Below are positions 22,907 to 35,029 of a stretch of DNA of 64,000 nt, piece by piece. Under the pieces are notes generated by a model that did not search any database, was not told where the DNA came from, and worked only from the letters and a program-made list of their open reading frames with translations. Position 1 is the stretch's first letter, and the number at the start of each line of letters is the position of its first letter. Source of the stretch: Calycina herbarum (lineage: Eukaryota > Ascomycota > Leotiomycetes > Helotiales > Pezizellaceae); assembly GCA_001414485.1 (NCBI GenBank), contig LLEY01000065.1:124001-188000 (forward strand). Direction: 5' to 3'. The position numbers were made by a program, and so were the translations under genes.

Positions 22907-24668
22907 TCAATTCGTAGGACCACCAAAGTCTCCAGACAAACCTCGAACGTGTTCCTCGAATCCATCCTCGGCAGTTTGTCCAGCTAAGTCACCATAAAGC
23001 CACTGGTCGTTCGGGTTGGAGGTGTCTAATTTCGCCCGTGGTTGGAATTTGCAGGTTTTTTTTGGCTCTTTATCTTTATTGACAGCGGCGTCAGTCAATA
23101 GACACTCAACATAGTCTTTCATATCAGTGGCACCAGTACTCCAGTCCCTAGCAAAATGGTAGCCAGTCTAGAGAATTGCACCTCCTTCACTCCAAGACCA
23201 GAAGTATGTATCCGGAAAAAGGACCATGACCTGACTCTTCTCTTGGATAATCTCGAAGTGTTTAATGGCCCATATTGTCAACAGAAGGGGATCAATCCAG
23301 CAGTTGAGATGGTTAACACGTTGTGAACAGTTTGCCGGGCGTAAAAAAAATTCGGCTAGTTCCACTCTTAGACGCTCTTCAAACTGAGTTTTATGCGACG
23401 GGGGGACAATGATCCAATGAACTGGTTTTCCGCGGTGATGATAAATTATTCTGTGAAGACGATAGGGTGTAATTTGGACCTTGAAAAGATGACCAGGAAA
23501 CGTAACCAGATAACCAGAATGTGTCCGTAAAAATAGTTGCCAACGTTTTCGACCTCCTCTGACGAATAATTAGGATCCTCCTGTTGTGGGTGAGTACCAA
23601 GTGATGAACACAGCCTCGTAAACATATCCTGCTCTAATTTCGACATTTGGAGAAAATGCTGTCGAAATGTCTCGTGTCCGTTAGGAATAGCCTCTGAGCG
23701 ATCAATTCCAAGCGCAGGGCGTAGCCCTAATTCCCTCTTACTCAAATCAAAATGGAAAACCTTTCCCAAAGCTGTACCACTATTCTTGCCTCGCCCGCTT
23801 TTCTCTGCATTCAATCCTCGCAGAATAGTTCGAAGGTCCGTACAAATTGGGAAATGAGCTTCGAACATATCTCCCACCTTCTGTGGGCTTTGCTGGATGT
23901 TGGAATGTTCAGATTGCATCTGCTCATGAAACAGGCTCTTCAACTTTGGTATCGAAACCCTGTCCGTAGAGCCAGTCCGCTCCCAATGAATGCAGTGAAT
24001 TCCCCCTTGCAACTTCCCAAGAGAGGATACTTCGAAAGCTTCAATGCATTCTCTATCCGTGGCATCGTCCTCTGCAAGTCCACGGGTACCATACGATCTA
24101 TTTCAAGTCAATGATGAACTCCGATGGAATGGATGGTGTTGATAGGTACGGTGATATCTGTTATATCAAGCCACTTAAGGAGATATCGGTATGCCCGTTG
24201 GGCATGCCGAGGAAGATTTTTTCGGTAAATAGATGCGGCAATTGCTACTGCAAAGTTGTATATATAATGTGCCTTCTGCTCTTGTAGAGCAAGGTATGGA
24301 ATTCAAGTCTTTTACTCTTGTCCTCTGAAGTGCAGTATTGCAACAGATGGCAACATCACTTGCCTAAAGAAACGGGGTCCTATGTCAACGCATACACCAT
24401 ATTCAATAGACCGATTTTCGCCATGTAATCTGTCGAAAAGGTCATCGAGACGCCCGTCTTCCGTCCAGGTTTCCTCCCGTTTGGCACCCAATTGGAAACG
24501 TATGAAAATCTTCTTGCGATCGTTTGTTGACAACTTCTCATGTACGGTCCCATGTGGTAGGTGAGCGTCTGGTGAGGGCGGAGATAAAAATGCCGAAGAA
24601 GCCGCCGAAACAGATGGTGAAGAAGTAGCGAAAGAGCCCGGTTGCATAGTAGAACGGCAGGAGTCCAT
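22907..24668 (-). pseudogene. Unrecognised fungal gene, exon chain disrupted
   Basis: Several minus-strand blocks look protein-coding but do not join cleanly. From 24668 the blocks are MDSCRSTMQPGSFATSS...RKKIFIRFQLGAKREETW; then a helical block HYIYNFAVAIAASIYRKNLP at about 24260-24110. Next comes GGIHCIHWERTGSTDRVSI...EVENVGNYFYGHI at about 24070-23500, then FFLRPANCSQRVNHLNCWID...FWSWSEGGAIL at about 23365-23170, and finally MKDYVECLLTDAAVNKDKEP...GGPTN ending at 22907. Stops and frame changes near 24110 and 23450 have no plausible intron around them. I recognise no domain. It is either a decayed gene or one with unusual splicing. Confidence 0.45.
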
Positions 24669-27600
24669 TTTATCCCGTAGTAACTGTAATGATGAAGGAG
24701 GCCTGAAATCTGATGGCAGTACGCACTTTGGATAAAGAGATTGGACCGAAGGCACCAAAAACAATGTGGAATTGGGGACAGGTTTGCGAGGAAGAATGGG
24801 CTGTTGACTTCATTTGGGAGCGGAGGAAAGACCTTGTTGCGTCGAACGTTCTTTCAGAACAGTTGAGAAGACGTCTAGCGAAATTCGGGAACTTAACTGA
24901 GAATAGATGAAATTGTCCCCAACCTTTTCGCGCAGGACTCACACAAGCAGGTGTATAGGAAAGCGCGCATCTCATTATGTTCACTGTTGCGAGCTGGGAC
25001 ACCAATTGACAATGTGCACAAAATCTTTGGGCAATTGAGAAATTGGTGCACCGCAAGTGATAATGCCAAACAGCGAATGACAGGCGGGAGGCAAGCAATC
25101 GAACAGCGCAATGCTCCTGGACCACGATCACAAAAGAGGGTTAGGTAGGCTGAGAAAAAATGGTTTGAATTTGGGTTGTGAAAGGGGAAAGAACTCGGAA
25201 TTCAGGGTCGAGGAAAGAGCATCTTGCTGGATGGTACCGTTTACCTATCGTGCCTGCCCAAGTTGACTGCAAATTCTCCATTGAAGCGGGCTCGACCATC
25301 TAGCGCGAAGCAGGTGGTTGAACCTGCCCACCTTCCTTCAGCGGGCCAATCTAGAACAGCCTCGCAGATGTTGGAAAAAGAGCGGGCAAGGTTGTTTTGG
25401 GGGTTGAAGAGGAAAAGAGGAAGGGGCGAGGGGTACGTTATGAGGTACACCAGTGGTAGTCTCCCCAGCTGACCACCCGTCCATTCCACCCTCATATAAA
25501 TCACATTCCCGCATCTTCTCTTCTCAACCTCGATTTCACACCTCCATTCTGTTGTTTTATAAGCTTGTAGGCTTAGTGTGGTCATCCCGATGTGGTTTTG
25601 GGGAAACAATTTCGACTCACCGCTCGTCGGTTTATTGATTATCTGTGGGATCCAAACATTGTCGACATCCAAGTCCTCTAAATAGGTCAATCCATAATAA
25701 GAACAAGAGACCAGGTCGCCGTTGGCCTACACAAAGCCACCTTCTGTACACCCACATGGCTGTCTCCCAGGAGCCAAACACCCCACCAGAAGAATCCAGC
25801 ACACGAAAATCAGAAGGAACATTCCTCTACATCTTTTCCTGAACTGTGAACACGTGCAACCCCAGGACCTTTCTCCAAAAATCTTTGACATTTTCGTCTC
25901 GGTACCTGGTTGCAAGATTGCATCCTTGGGAGACATCAGTGGAAAAATCCGCAGTTCTGGGTCGTGACCATAACATCATCCACAAAGCACCCTCGTCTCT
26001 TCTTACTATGTTTACTTTCATAATAATAAAAATAAAGAATACCCTCGTCTAAAAGCAGGATTGTTCATTGTGCCTTTTTAAGTTGACCGCAATATCATAC
26101 ATCCAGCCAAGTCTTAGGTCAGCCTTCCTAGGTCAAGAGATATAGACTTCAAAACTCCTCCCTGCACCTTAGCCACAACACAGAAACCGTAGGATTTAGC
26201 TTTAGGGTGTTTCCTCTGAGAGAGGAGAATTTCTACTCTTGATACTTTATCAAAGAAAAACCTAGAGTAACAAAGCAATAGGGTTATTCTTATAAAGAAC
26301 CTTTTAACAAGAGGAACATATAACCTGTGAGCTGACCTTTTAACTTTCTTATTCCGCCATGTGAATAGTAGCTTTTCAGAGAACGTAGCTTGCATGGGTG
26401 CCCAAGTACAATCGGATATCAGCGGGATAACGGAATCCGGTATATAGTTTTTCCAGAACGGCACAAAAGAGAATTTTAAACAAACGTAGTGAACTGATCA
26501 CACAAAAAGGGCATCCTTTGATACCACCAAACAACATCCAAGTGGATTTCAATGGTGGAAGCTTGGAGTATCTCATTTTTTATTCAAGGTGATAGATACT
26601 GCCTGCCACCACCCATCCAAATGGCATTATTACAGGGGCCCATTCCAGTTGATCTTTGGTCCCAGTCCCCTCAGACAAGTGACTGACACGGAATGGAACT
26701 TCTGGCATTCATCAATCTAGGCCGCCACAAGTGTGTAATGGGTAACTGTATAAATAAGTAGTGGACCATGGAGGTTGCTGGTTTTTCAGAGCAAATTTCT
26801 CGTCAGAACAAGGTTCTTTCCCCACCCAACCCATTAGTCCACCAGGTCCTCTCGGTCTTCAATTAGCTGGAATCATCCAGGGCTCTTTCCAGTACCAAAT
26901 CCTTCGGCTTAGGGAAGAAAGAACAATGGTTCCAGATTTATAGTTTATGGGAACACACCAAGCTTATCTTGGCTCGCGACCTGTATGGCTCCACTTGGTT
27001 GTAACCTCCCACTACTACTGTAGTGTAGGGATTTGCAACCGAGGACAGCCACCAGCAAGTATGCTCTCAAACACTTTGTACATGGCAAATCGGACCAGCA
27101 GAGCGACCTCCTCAGTTCCTTCAAACGTTTCAGCACTGGGGTTGTTCTCTCGAAGCTCGTATTTTTATGTGTAACAACTCCGGTCGACATAACCGCCTCC
27201 GTCACTTGTTGCTTGCCGCACCTGTTATGGTCTCCAAGGGAAGCGGGGAGAATATGTCGTTCGGGAGAATCCTTGGCCGGAGGTTTTTTTTGGGGCGATG
27301 GAGAAGGGAATGTTGCTGTATTAGGTCAGTGTAAATAGCCTTGCAGGTCGTATGCCGTCGTTTCGTTGTCGTCTCGTTGCTTTTTCTATCATCTTTGTTA
27401 TTTGAATTCTGTTCACCCCGTCGGTATTGCTTGCCTACCTTCAATGGTCTTTGTACTGCAATCCGATTAAAATCCTGTAGGATTTGATTGTTATTTGATA
27501 ACCATGCCGATGCCTCGAATGGGTCGAGGTCATCCACTCCTGCCTCCTCTGGTAGACGTCTCGGCCAGCTAAGAAGATGATCTCAATATCCTCTCGAAGG

Positions 27601-28696
27601 GTGATTGTGGGTGGGTCGATGGGAAGAGGCAAGTCGTCCTGTTAGCCATCCTTGGTCCGAGTTGTCAGTTGGTAATTCAGAGACCTCTGCTCTAAGGGTT
27701 GCTGAATCTTCGGGTCTGTCTCAAATCGTAGACTCAGTGGTAGTGCCCATGATGCTATGGGTGGGGCAGTTGGACGGCGATGGAATGGACTCTGTCTTGT
27801 CGTTGAGTTTTGAATCTATTAGGCTGCAAGGTTGTGACTTACAGCCCGTCGGAGGTCGGACTTTATGTTCGGGAGTCCTTCTGCCTATGGCTGAATTGCT
27901 ATTGCTGCTCTTCCCTGTTATTGTTGCTATTTGATATCTTATCAAGAGGTTATCACAGAAAACCAGGGTTGAAGAGTCAAATTCGGAGTCTATTGTGCCA
28001 TTTCACCTTGTCATTTTTGTCGTTTTTTGAAATCCATTCCTTGCTTCATCGCCACCTCTTGATCAAAATGGTGAAATGCCAACTCGTGGTGCGCTTCGCG
28101 CTCTCGCTTAAACTTCGCACTTTCTCTGCCGGGCTTCATTCACCAAACATCCCAACACTCATTCCAATACTATTTTCCATCTCAATAGGTCGCTTTAAAT
28201 AGGCCGCAGATACTGAGGAGGGTGGAGTTCCTTAATTTTATGTATGCTGCCAGGTTTGATTCATTGCGTATTACGGTTCAATTTTCTTGCACTTGGTAGA
28301 AGAGCATTGCGTTTAGATCTTTGGTTTGGAGTTAGTTTTCGCGACAACTAGCAATACTCTTTGTCCTTCATGGGGAGTATAACTCCATACTGGGGAAGTA
28401 ATTTGAGGACTTTTTGTGAATATATATAGACGTTTCAGAGAGAAGGCAAGGAGGTGGATGTGTAGTTAGGGGGGAGTCAAGTCAGAAACAGGCAATTGGC
28501 CTTTTTTTGGCTCTTGAAATGCATGTTGCTTGTGATTTGCCGAAGATGTGTCTTCTGTGCGGTGGGTAAAAATTTGCGCAACCCTTTCTCAACTCCCGTC
28601 GCCAATCCAGCACTGCGTCAATCCACTCTCAACTCCACCAAAGCATACTTTACAATCGTTCTTTTGTTGCTTTTGGTAATCCCTCTCTCACACACA
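24669..28696. other. About 4 kb without a supported gene
   Basis: Many short frames exist on both strands, the longest about 150 codons, but none has a domain, signal peptide or consistent splice sites. Base composition is ordinary, with no RIP signature, so this is not part of the transposon island. Confidence 0.5.
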
Positions 28697-29580
28697 ATGG
28701 ACGCCCAAACCCCAAACAAGCGGAAGCGCATGAATGACGATGAAAACGAGCAATTGAGGGCACGAATCGCCGAGCTAGAGGATCGGTTGGCGGCAAAGGA
28801 GGAGGGGGAACGAGGCAACGACGAAGCGCCCTCCCAGAAGCACTATAAGCATGTCCACGTCTTAACGACCCAATGGGCGGAGGATGACCTAGGGGTTGGA
28901 ATGGAGGTTTGGGAATTGAGCAACGTTTTTAAGAAGAAATACGGCTACAATGTCACGCAATTTGTCATCCCAGACTGTGAGCCGGAACCGGAAGAGGGGG
29001 TACTATAATTCGTGGAGTCCTGGATTGCATCTCATCAGGCACCCGAAACCCTGTTAATCTTCTCGTATCACGGGCATGGAATGTTGATTGGAGAAGGAAA
29101 AGACAAGAGTCTGATTTTTTTTGGGTAAGTTATATGAACTCCAAATTTTAAAAGATAGCCAACTAATTACTATAAAGAGAGGATGAAGCAGACGCCGAAG
29201 AAATCTCTGGCTCCAAAATTCAAACTCTTTTCGAAGACGCTGCTTGCGATAGCGTGCTGTTTTTCGACTGCTGCCAGGCAGCAGTTACCAGCGGAGACGG
29301 CACCATTCGCGAGACTGGTAGCATTACGGATGTTATTGCCGCCTGTGGATTCGATGGAGATACTGCTGGACCTGGCATCAGAACAAACTTCTCCCACGCG
29401 CTGACCAGGGTTTTGAAGAGGCATTCGAAGGAAGAATTCTCCCTTCGCAGGTAATACAACTGGACTCTGGCCTTTCTCAGAAACAAGGAAGGCACCGGTA
29501 CACCGGTATATACGAATTTGACGGGGGATAAGGAAAGACAGATTGTACTGCGAAGTTTGCTGTCCGAGAAAGAGGAATAA
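28697..29580 (+). pseudogene. Caspase-like (metacaspase-type fold) protein, broken by two stop codons
   Basis: Exons 28697-29124 and 29178-29580 join in phase after a 53-bp GTAAGT intron, giving about 276 codons. The N-terminus has a basic NKRKR patch and a short coiled coil (NEQLRARIAELEDRLAAKEE). A caspase-like fold follows: a first strand HVHVLTTQWAEDD, the catalytic-histidine block LLIFSYHGHG, the catalytic-cysteine block VLFFDCCQAA, and a C-terminal TPVYTNLTGDKERQ typical of fungal caspase-domain proteins. TAA at 29006-29008 interrupts before the histidine block and TAA at 29452-29454 after the cysteine block; coding similarity continues through both. The second could only be avoided by an improbable 30-bp intron (29451-29480). 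Both His and Cys remain, so loss looks recent. The gene ends about 300 bp before the first transposon. Confidence 0.8.
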
Positions 29581-29893
29581 TAAGGAAAACGTAGGCTACG
29601 ATAGCTTCTTTTGTATATATAAAAACACTATCAACAAGATCAGTAGAGCAGAGATAGGGAGGAAGAGAGAAAAGGATAGAGGATAGAAGATAAAAGAGAT
29701 AGAGACTGAAATAAATACTCTTCTATTCTAATAATAACATATAAGTGCTAAGCTATTTCTAATATTAAAATAGCTTTTCTAAGTAGATAATAAGTTTTAA
29801 ATTTCTATTATCTAGTTTAGAAAAGAATACTAATAAGAATCTTATATCTAATCTTTCTTTAAAAATAGATATAGAAAATAAAATATAAACTTA
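29581..29893. other. Flank between caspase-like gene and first transposon
   Basis: AT-rich, partly purine-rich DNA without coding signal. The base composition changes from ordinary to RIP-like across this stretch, roughly from 29700 on. Confidence 0.5.
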
Positions 29894-31751
29894 ACATAGT
29901 ATACTAGGACCTCGTGATTATCAGAACCTTATAAATTTTTTCCCTACTCTACTACCTCTAACTTTAATACGCGTTTTCTTAATAACTACCTAATAGAATC
30001 TTAAACCTAAGAAGCTTGAATTATCCTAGCTATTAAAGCTATTCGATTATCTAAATAAATAAACCGTAGTAAAGCTACGAAGCTATATAGAGTCTCTTAT
30101 TCTATACTTACTAATAGAATAGCTAGTTAAACTACTCTTAGTAAACACTAGCTAGCAAATTATAAAATAACTATAATAGAAGAGGAGGTAATTATTTAAA
30201 ATATACTTAATCTAGATATAAGAGGATTTACGCCCTAGCTAGGTAGTATAGAAGATATAGTAAATTATATACTTAAGTTATATAGAAGATAATATATTAG
30301 AAAGAACTAGGTATAACGATTTATATAACAACGTCTAGAACTGAAGACATGTTTTAATCGCGTTTACGATTTCTAAAGGACCTTATACGAAGATCCTAAG
30401 CTAATTAGTACGTGGTTTCGACTAGTAGAGAATATATAGGCGAAATATAAGATCTAAGACTACGATTTCTATAACTTTAATAAGACTAGTTTTATAATAG
30501 GTGTTATCTACGCTAGAATAGTTATTATATATACTAATTAACGTAGCAGAGGTAAGGCTATCTAGCTAGGCAATCGGGAATAGGCTATAATAATTGTCTA
30601 TATTAATAGAGAGAGTTTAAGCATCTCTCTATTCTTAGTAGTTTAAGGGAAAAATCACCTTACTAGTTAGTATACTAAGGGCGGTCTTCTTAATAACTAG
30701 GTTATTAAACTAACTAGTAATAGATAGACTAATAATAAGATAGGCTTAGAATAGCTAGAATACTTTAATAAGTATACTCGTAGTTATATAAAAGAGCTAT
30801 ATCGAATATTAGTTCTAGATAAGTATAAGAGTTATAAATTAGTAGTATTCTAAGAGTATTATAAGTTATATAATATTATTACTCTTTACCTACCTCCTTA
30901 TTTGTCTTATCTAACCTAGCTACTCGATATTAAGTATTTTAGTATTCTTAAACGTATATATAAGCGTTAAATTAAGACCTTTATTAAAGCTTATATAAAC
31001 TATATTACTAAGGTCGAGTTCTTTCTTACGTTTTATATAGCCTATAACTAGTTAATAATAACCTAAAACGCTAAAGCTAGGTTTTATAAAGCTGGTCTAG
31101 TGTCTCTAGAACCCTAGACTATAATCTTAAAGCTTAATATTAAGTTATAGACTCCTATACTTACCGGACCCCCCTCTGCCGACGCTACCTCTTAGGTCTC
31201 CTAGACTTCTTATAACCCTTCTAAAGCTCTTTTATAATTAACTCTTATTAAAGATTATATTACTTATTACTAAGGAAGCTTACTAATACCTATTTTCTAG
31301 ATAATTGCTTTATTAGTAAAAGATATAGAGTAATTAGCTTATAAGATAACTCTCTTATTAGCCGAGGTCTATATACTTCGAATAGTAAATAAAGCCTTTA
31401 GTAAACGCTAGAGGGCTAAAAATACCTGTATCTAAGGAGGTATACTTACTATAGAGGATATATAGAATAGATTAGCCTAGAAGAATATAGAGAAGCAGGT
31501 TCGACGTAAGAAGCACTCTAGAGAGAGTAGAGAAGATAAAGGATAAACGACTTAGTAACGTTATAATACTTATAGAAAAACTAGTTATAATATATAGATA
31601 TGTTAAGAAGTTATAGATATATCTAGTTTATTAGATTCTGAGTAGTTTTAATTAATTTAATATATTATAGTAGTTTTATTATATGTTAAAGTAGTAGAGT
31701 AGGAAAAAATTCATAAGGTTCTAATAATTACAAGGTTCTAGTATACTACGT
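29894..31751 (+). mobile_element. pogo/Fot1-type DNA transposon, copy 1 (RIP-mutated)
   Basis: A complete 1858-bp element with terminal inverted repeats of about 55 bp and flanking TA (29892-29893 and 31752-31753). Both ends start ACRTAGTATACTAG. The interior is a decayed transposase on the plus strand. Recognisable are a Tc5/CENP-B-like helix-turn-helix block (KTCFNRVYDF, STWFRLVEN), the first DDE strand YNFNKTSFIIGVI, GNRE, and the second DDE region LVLDKYKSYKLVVF followed by ITLYLPP. Stops are TAG/TAA at former Trp/Gln sites. It is about 95% identical by eye to copy 2. Confidence 0.88.
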
Positions 31752-31866
31752 TATACTTATATAAACTTATACTTATATAAATTATCTTATTTTAATAAGC
31801 TCTTTCTATTATTATATATATATATCTTTCTTAAAAAGAATAGAATAAGTAGAATAGTACTAATAA

Positions 31867-32098
31867 TGTCACGATCTATAACTGAAGGCAAAGGTATAAG
31901 AGTATATATATATATATTCGAGAATTTAAAGCTACAGTTCTAAGAATAAGAGAATACGGAATATATACCCTACGAAAAAGAGGTATTCCTACTAACTGTA
32001 AAGAGCCTTTAATCTCGTTATAAATCCGTCCAAGCGTTGCGGCTCTGACGGTCACGTGTAGGACCGAGAATCACGTGTTACGGACCAGCGCTGTAACA
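31867..32098. mobile_element. Solo LTR-like insertion, 232 bp
   Basis: The sequence starts TGTCACGA and ends GCTGTAACA, so it has TG...CA termini with a short imperfect inverted repeat. It is flanked on both sides by AATAA (31862-31866 and 32099-32103), a 5-bp target duplication. No internal coding region is present. The right half keeps many CA/TG dinucleotides, unlike its surroundings. Confidence 0.7.
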
Positions 32099-32224
32099 AA
32101 TAAGTTCTAGATATTACTTATTTAAGTTATATTCTTCTCTAAGTTATACTTTTTCTAAGTTCGATTATTAATTACTATTTTAAAACCTAGATAGAAAAAT
32201 AAATATAATCTAAATAATTTACTA

Positions 32225-33974
32225 ACGTGTTTTATAAGCGAGTCGCCTACCTAAGCGAGTCGCCTACTTTCCTAGTTATATACTATCTACTACTTTTAAA
32301 TCGTAATAGCTTAATACTACAACGTTCAATTACCTTCTTAAGAAGCTAATATTATTTTAGCGATCTAAGAACTCGAAAATAACGTATTATTAACTGAACA
32401 AAGCGTTATAAAGATTTACTAGGTTCCTCGAAAGACTCTCTCTAACCGACGTGTTAGAAAGCTCTTATAACGCGATTACTAGCCTAATTCGAAAAAGCTT
32501 ACGAAGCCAGAGGAGGAGGCAATAGTTAGATATATATTAGAGTTAGATTTGCGAGGGTTTTCGCCTATAAGAGATATAGTATAAGATATAGCTAATAATC
32601 TACTAAGAGAGCGCGATAGAAAGCCTATAGGTAAGAACTAGCTAGACAACTTTATTAAACGTATACCTAAGCTTAAAACTTAATAGAGTCGTTCTTACGA
32701 TCGTTAGCGAGCTTTGACTAAGAATCTACGAGTTATTAGTCTATAGAAGAGAAATATAGTATTTAAGATAAGGATATTTATAACTTTAACGAAAGTAGCT
32801 TTATAATAGAAGTTATTTCGTTCTAACTAGTTGTTATAAGCTTAGAAACGCGTGGGAAGCGAAAGCAAGTTTAGCTAGGTAATCGCGAGTAGGTTATAGT
32901 TATTTAGAGAGTTAACGTAATAGGATAAGTAATCCTACTATTTATTATATTCGCGGGCAAAGTACTTATTTCTTCCTAGTACTAAGATATATATATACTA
33001 TACGATTAGGTTATTAAGGTTAGCGATAACGGCTAGACAAATAATAAGCTTAGAGTTATATAGTTAAAGTATTTTAACAAATATATAAAGACGTAAAGTA
33101 TAGAAGAATACTGTTTATTAATTATTAATAGTTATAAAAGCTATAACTCGCTCGAATTCTAGTAACTCTATAAAGACTTAAATATTATTACTCTCTATAT
33201 ATCTCTATACTTATTATACCTGCTATAGCCGCTTAATATAGTCTGCTTCTCGCTTTTAAAGCGAGTATATAGAGCTGAGATATTAGGCTTAGTACGTAAT
33301 TATATTAATTATATTACTAAAGAAACCTTTCTTCTAGCGTTTAAAACAGCTTTTTATAAAGCATTTACAAAAGGTAATATCTACGCGAGTTTTAAAGGCG
33401 CTAGGCTAGTCCTATATAACTTAGAAGCTATGTTATCAAAGCTTGATTTAAGGCTCTATACGCTAATACTAATAATACTAGAAGACACTCTATAGACACC
33501 TAAAACACTAAGTAGCGTATGCGAAATAATAGCTTAATTAACGCTTATTCGAGATCGGATTCAAAGATATTAAGACTCGTTACTTAGTTCTATTATTCAG
33601 TCTCTTAATCAACTTAAAAAAGGCTCTACTAAGGTAATATATAATATAGTATTAATATATAAGGAAATTACTAGTCTTCGTAAGATAACTAAGGCTATAA
33701 CTAAGCGTAAAAGTTATAAGAGGAAGTATATTAAGAGTTAAGAGACATTAACAGTTAGCGAGGTAGCTGATTTAATTACTTCTAAGAAAACTAGCGACTA
33801 GTAACAAGGTAAAGAGTCTAGGAAGAGGGTTCGCGTAGACAGGCACTATAGCCGTTATAGTAAAACTGGGTATAATTCTCGTACTTATTAGATAGAAATA
33901 TTTAATATAGAAGATAGCGAAAGTTCTAAATAATACTAGATTGAAAAAGTAGGCGACTCGCTTATGAAACACGT
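32225..33974 (+). mobile_element. pogo/Fot1-type DNA transposon, different family (RIP-mutated)
   Basis: A 1750-bp element flanked by TA (32223-32224 and 33975-33976). The inverted repeats begin ACGTGTTTYATAAGCGAGTC, about 30 bp long, and an internal direct repeat of AAGCGAGTCGCCTAC follows the left end. The interior resembles pogo transposases: TKPEEEAIVRYILELDLRGF in the DNA-binding part, YNFNESSFII at the first DDE strand, and LIINSYKSYNSLEF at the second. In-frame stops are frequent. It shares the ACGTG terminus with the other two pogo copies but differs in the rest of the repeat. Confidence 0.85.
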
Positions 33975-33976
33975 TA

Positions 33977-35024
33977 ATAATCTCTTAAATAGACTACTAC
34001 TTTTACTATATTAAACTTTTTCTAACTTTACTTTTTTATTAAACTTCTTTAAAAGAAAAAGAAGATTTAAAATAGATTAGATAAGTTACTAAAACTATTT
34101 CTTTTAAGCTTTCTCTCTTTTTATTTTATTTTTCTAGTAACTTTATTATTTTTCTAAATATTTTTTAAATTAAATAAAGGAAATAGAAAAATCTAATTTA
34201 TTTACTATACTTTTTCTTTAAAACTTCTTCTCTTTTAATTCCTAGTCTCTAGTAACTTTATTTATTTATTAATATTTCTGAAATTAAATAGAAGACTTAA
34301 AATTATCTAATTTACTTACTTATAATCTTTTATTTAAGCTTTTCTATTAAGATATTTATTTCTTAAATTCTATTATCTTAGACTTTTAGTAGATAATATC
34401 TAAATATAATAAGAGTCTATTATCGTTCGTATATATCGAGAGAAGTTAGCTATACTATCTACTTAAATAGATCTTAAGCGAGAAGATCACGTAAAGCGCT
34501 ATTCACTCTTGAATATACCGACACTTTCTTTTATTTACTTTTCTTAACTAGCTAGTAGTTTAATAGAAAAAAGATTTAAAAGAAAGTTTCGCTAGTATAG
34601 TTTATAAGCTATTTATAATATTAATTTAAGAAAGTTACTAATTTTATAGTAGTATAGTAATAGTCTATTTATATAAATCTCTACTAATAATATAATTTTT
34701 AATATTTTACTAGTGCCGTTTCAGGTGAATACTACTTTGTAGCTAGTTCCGTAACCTGGAAAAGGGCTATATAAGAAGAACCTACGTAGCTACTTTAATA
34801 AGATAAGATATAAATAATACACTACTTTAAGTACTAGTTTAGATACTAGTTTTATAACCTTAAGTTATACTAATAAGTAGCTACTCTTAACTATTTAAGA
34901 ACTACTTAAGTAGTACTTAAGTAGTCTATAACTAGTCTATAAATAGTAGTAATATATAAATATAAGCTAAGAAGAGATAATTTTAGTATTAAAAATGTAA
35001 TAGCTAGCTATTGATAGAATTGCT
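33977..35024. repeat. RIP-degraded DNA with ~115-120-bp imperfect tandem repeats
   Basis: At about 34060-34370 a unit recurs with the order CTAGTAACTTTATTATTT, (A/T)-rich AAATTAAATA(R)A, RGAAGAYTTAAA, ATCTAATTTAYTTACT, CTTTAAA(R)CTTCT. Two to three diverged copies can be followed. The rest of the stretch is AT-rich without a resolved element. Confidence 0.5.
34903..34931. repeat. Palindrome-rich ACTTAAGTAGT repeat, copy 1
   Basis: ACTACTTAAGTAGT followed by ACTTAAGTAGT. The same 25-base string recurs at about 35525-35551. The two copies bracket the 304-bp LTR-like insertion and could be the ends of an unresolved inverted-repeat element. Confidence 0.5.
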
Positions 35025-35029
35025 AAGCT

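Noticed and set aside
24669..25690. Minus-strand frames of about 150 codons (24670-25131, 25241-25690)
   Set aside because: No domain, no signal peptide, no splice partners, and composition like random frames in non-coding DNA.
28981..29041. GTGAGC...CATCAG segment as an intron removing the first caspase-gene stop
   Set aside because: The splice would put the following SYHGHG block out of frame.
29451..29480. 30-bp GT...AG segment as an intron that would remove the second caspase-gene stop
   Set aside because: It keeps phase, but 30 bp is below normal fungal intron length and the skipped residues (YNWTLAFLRN) look like part of the domain.
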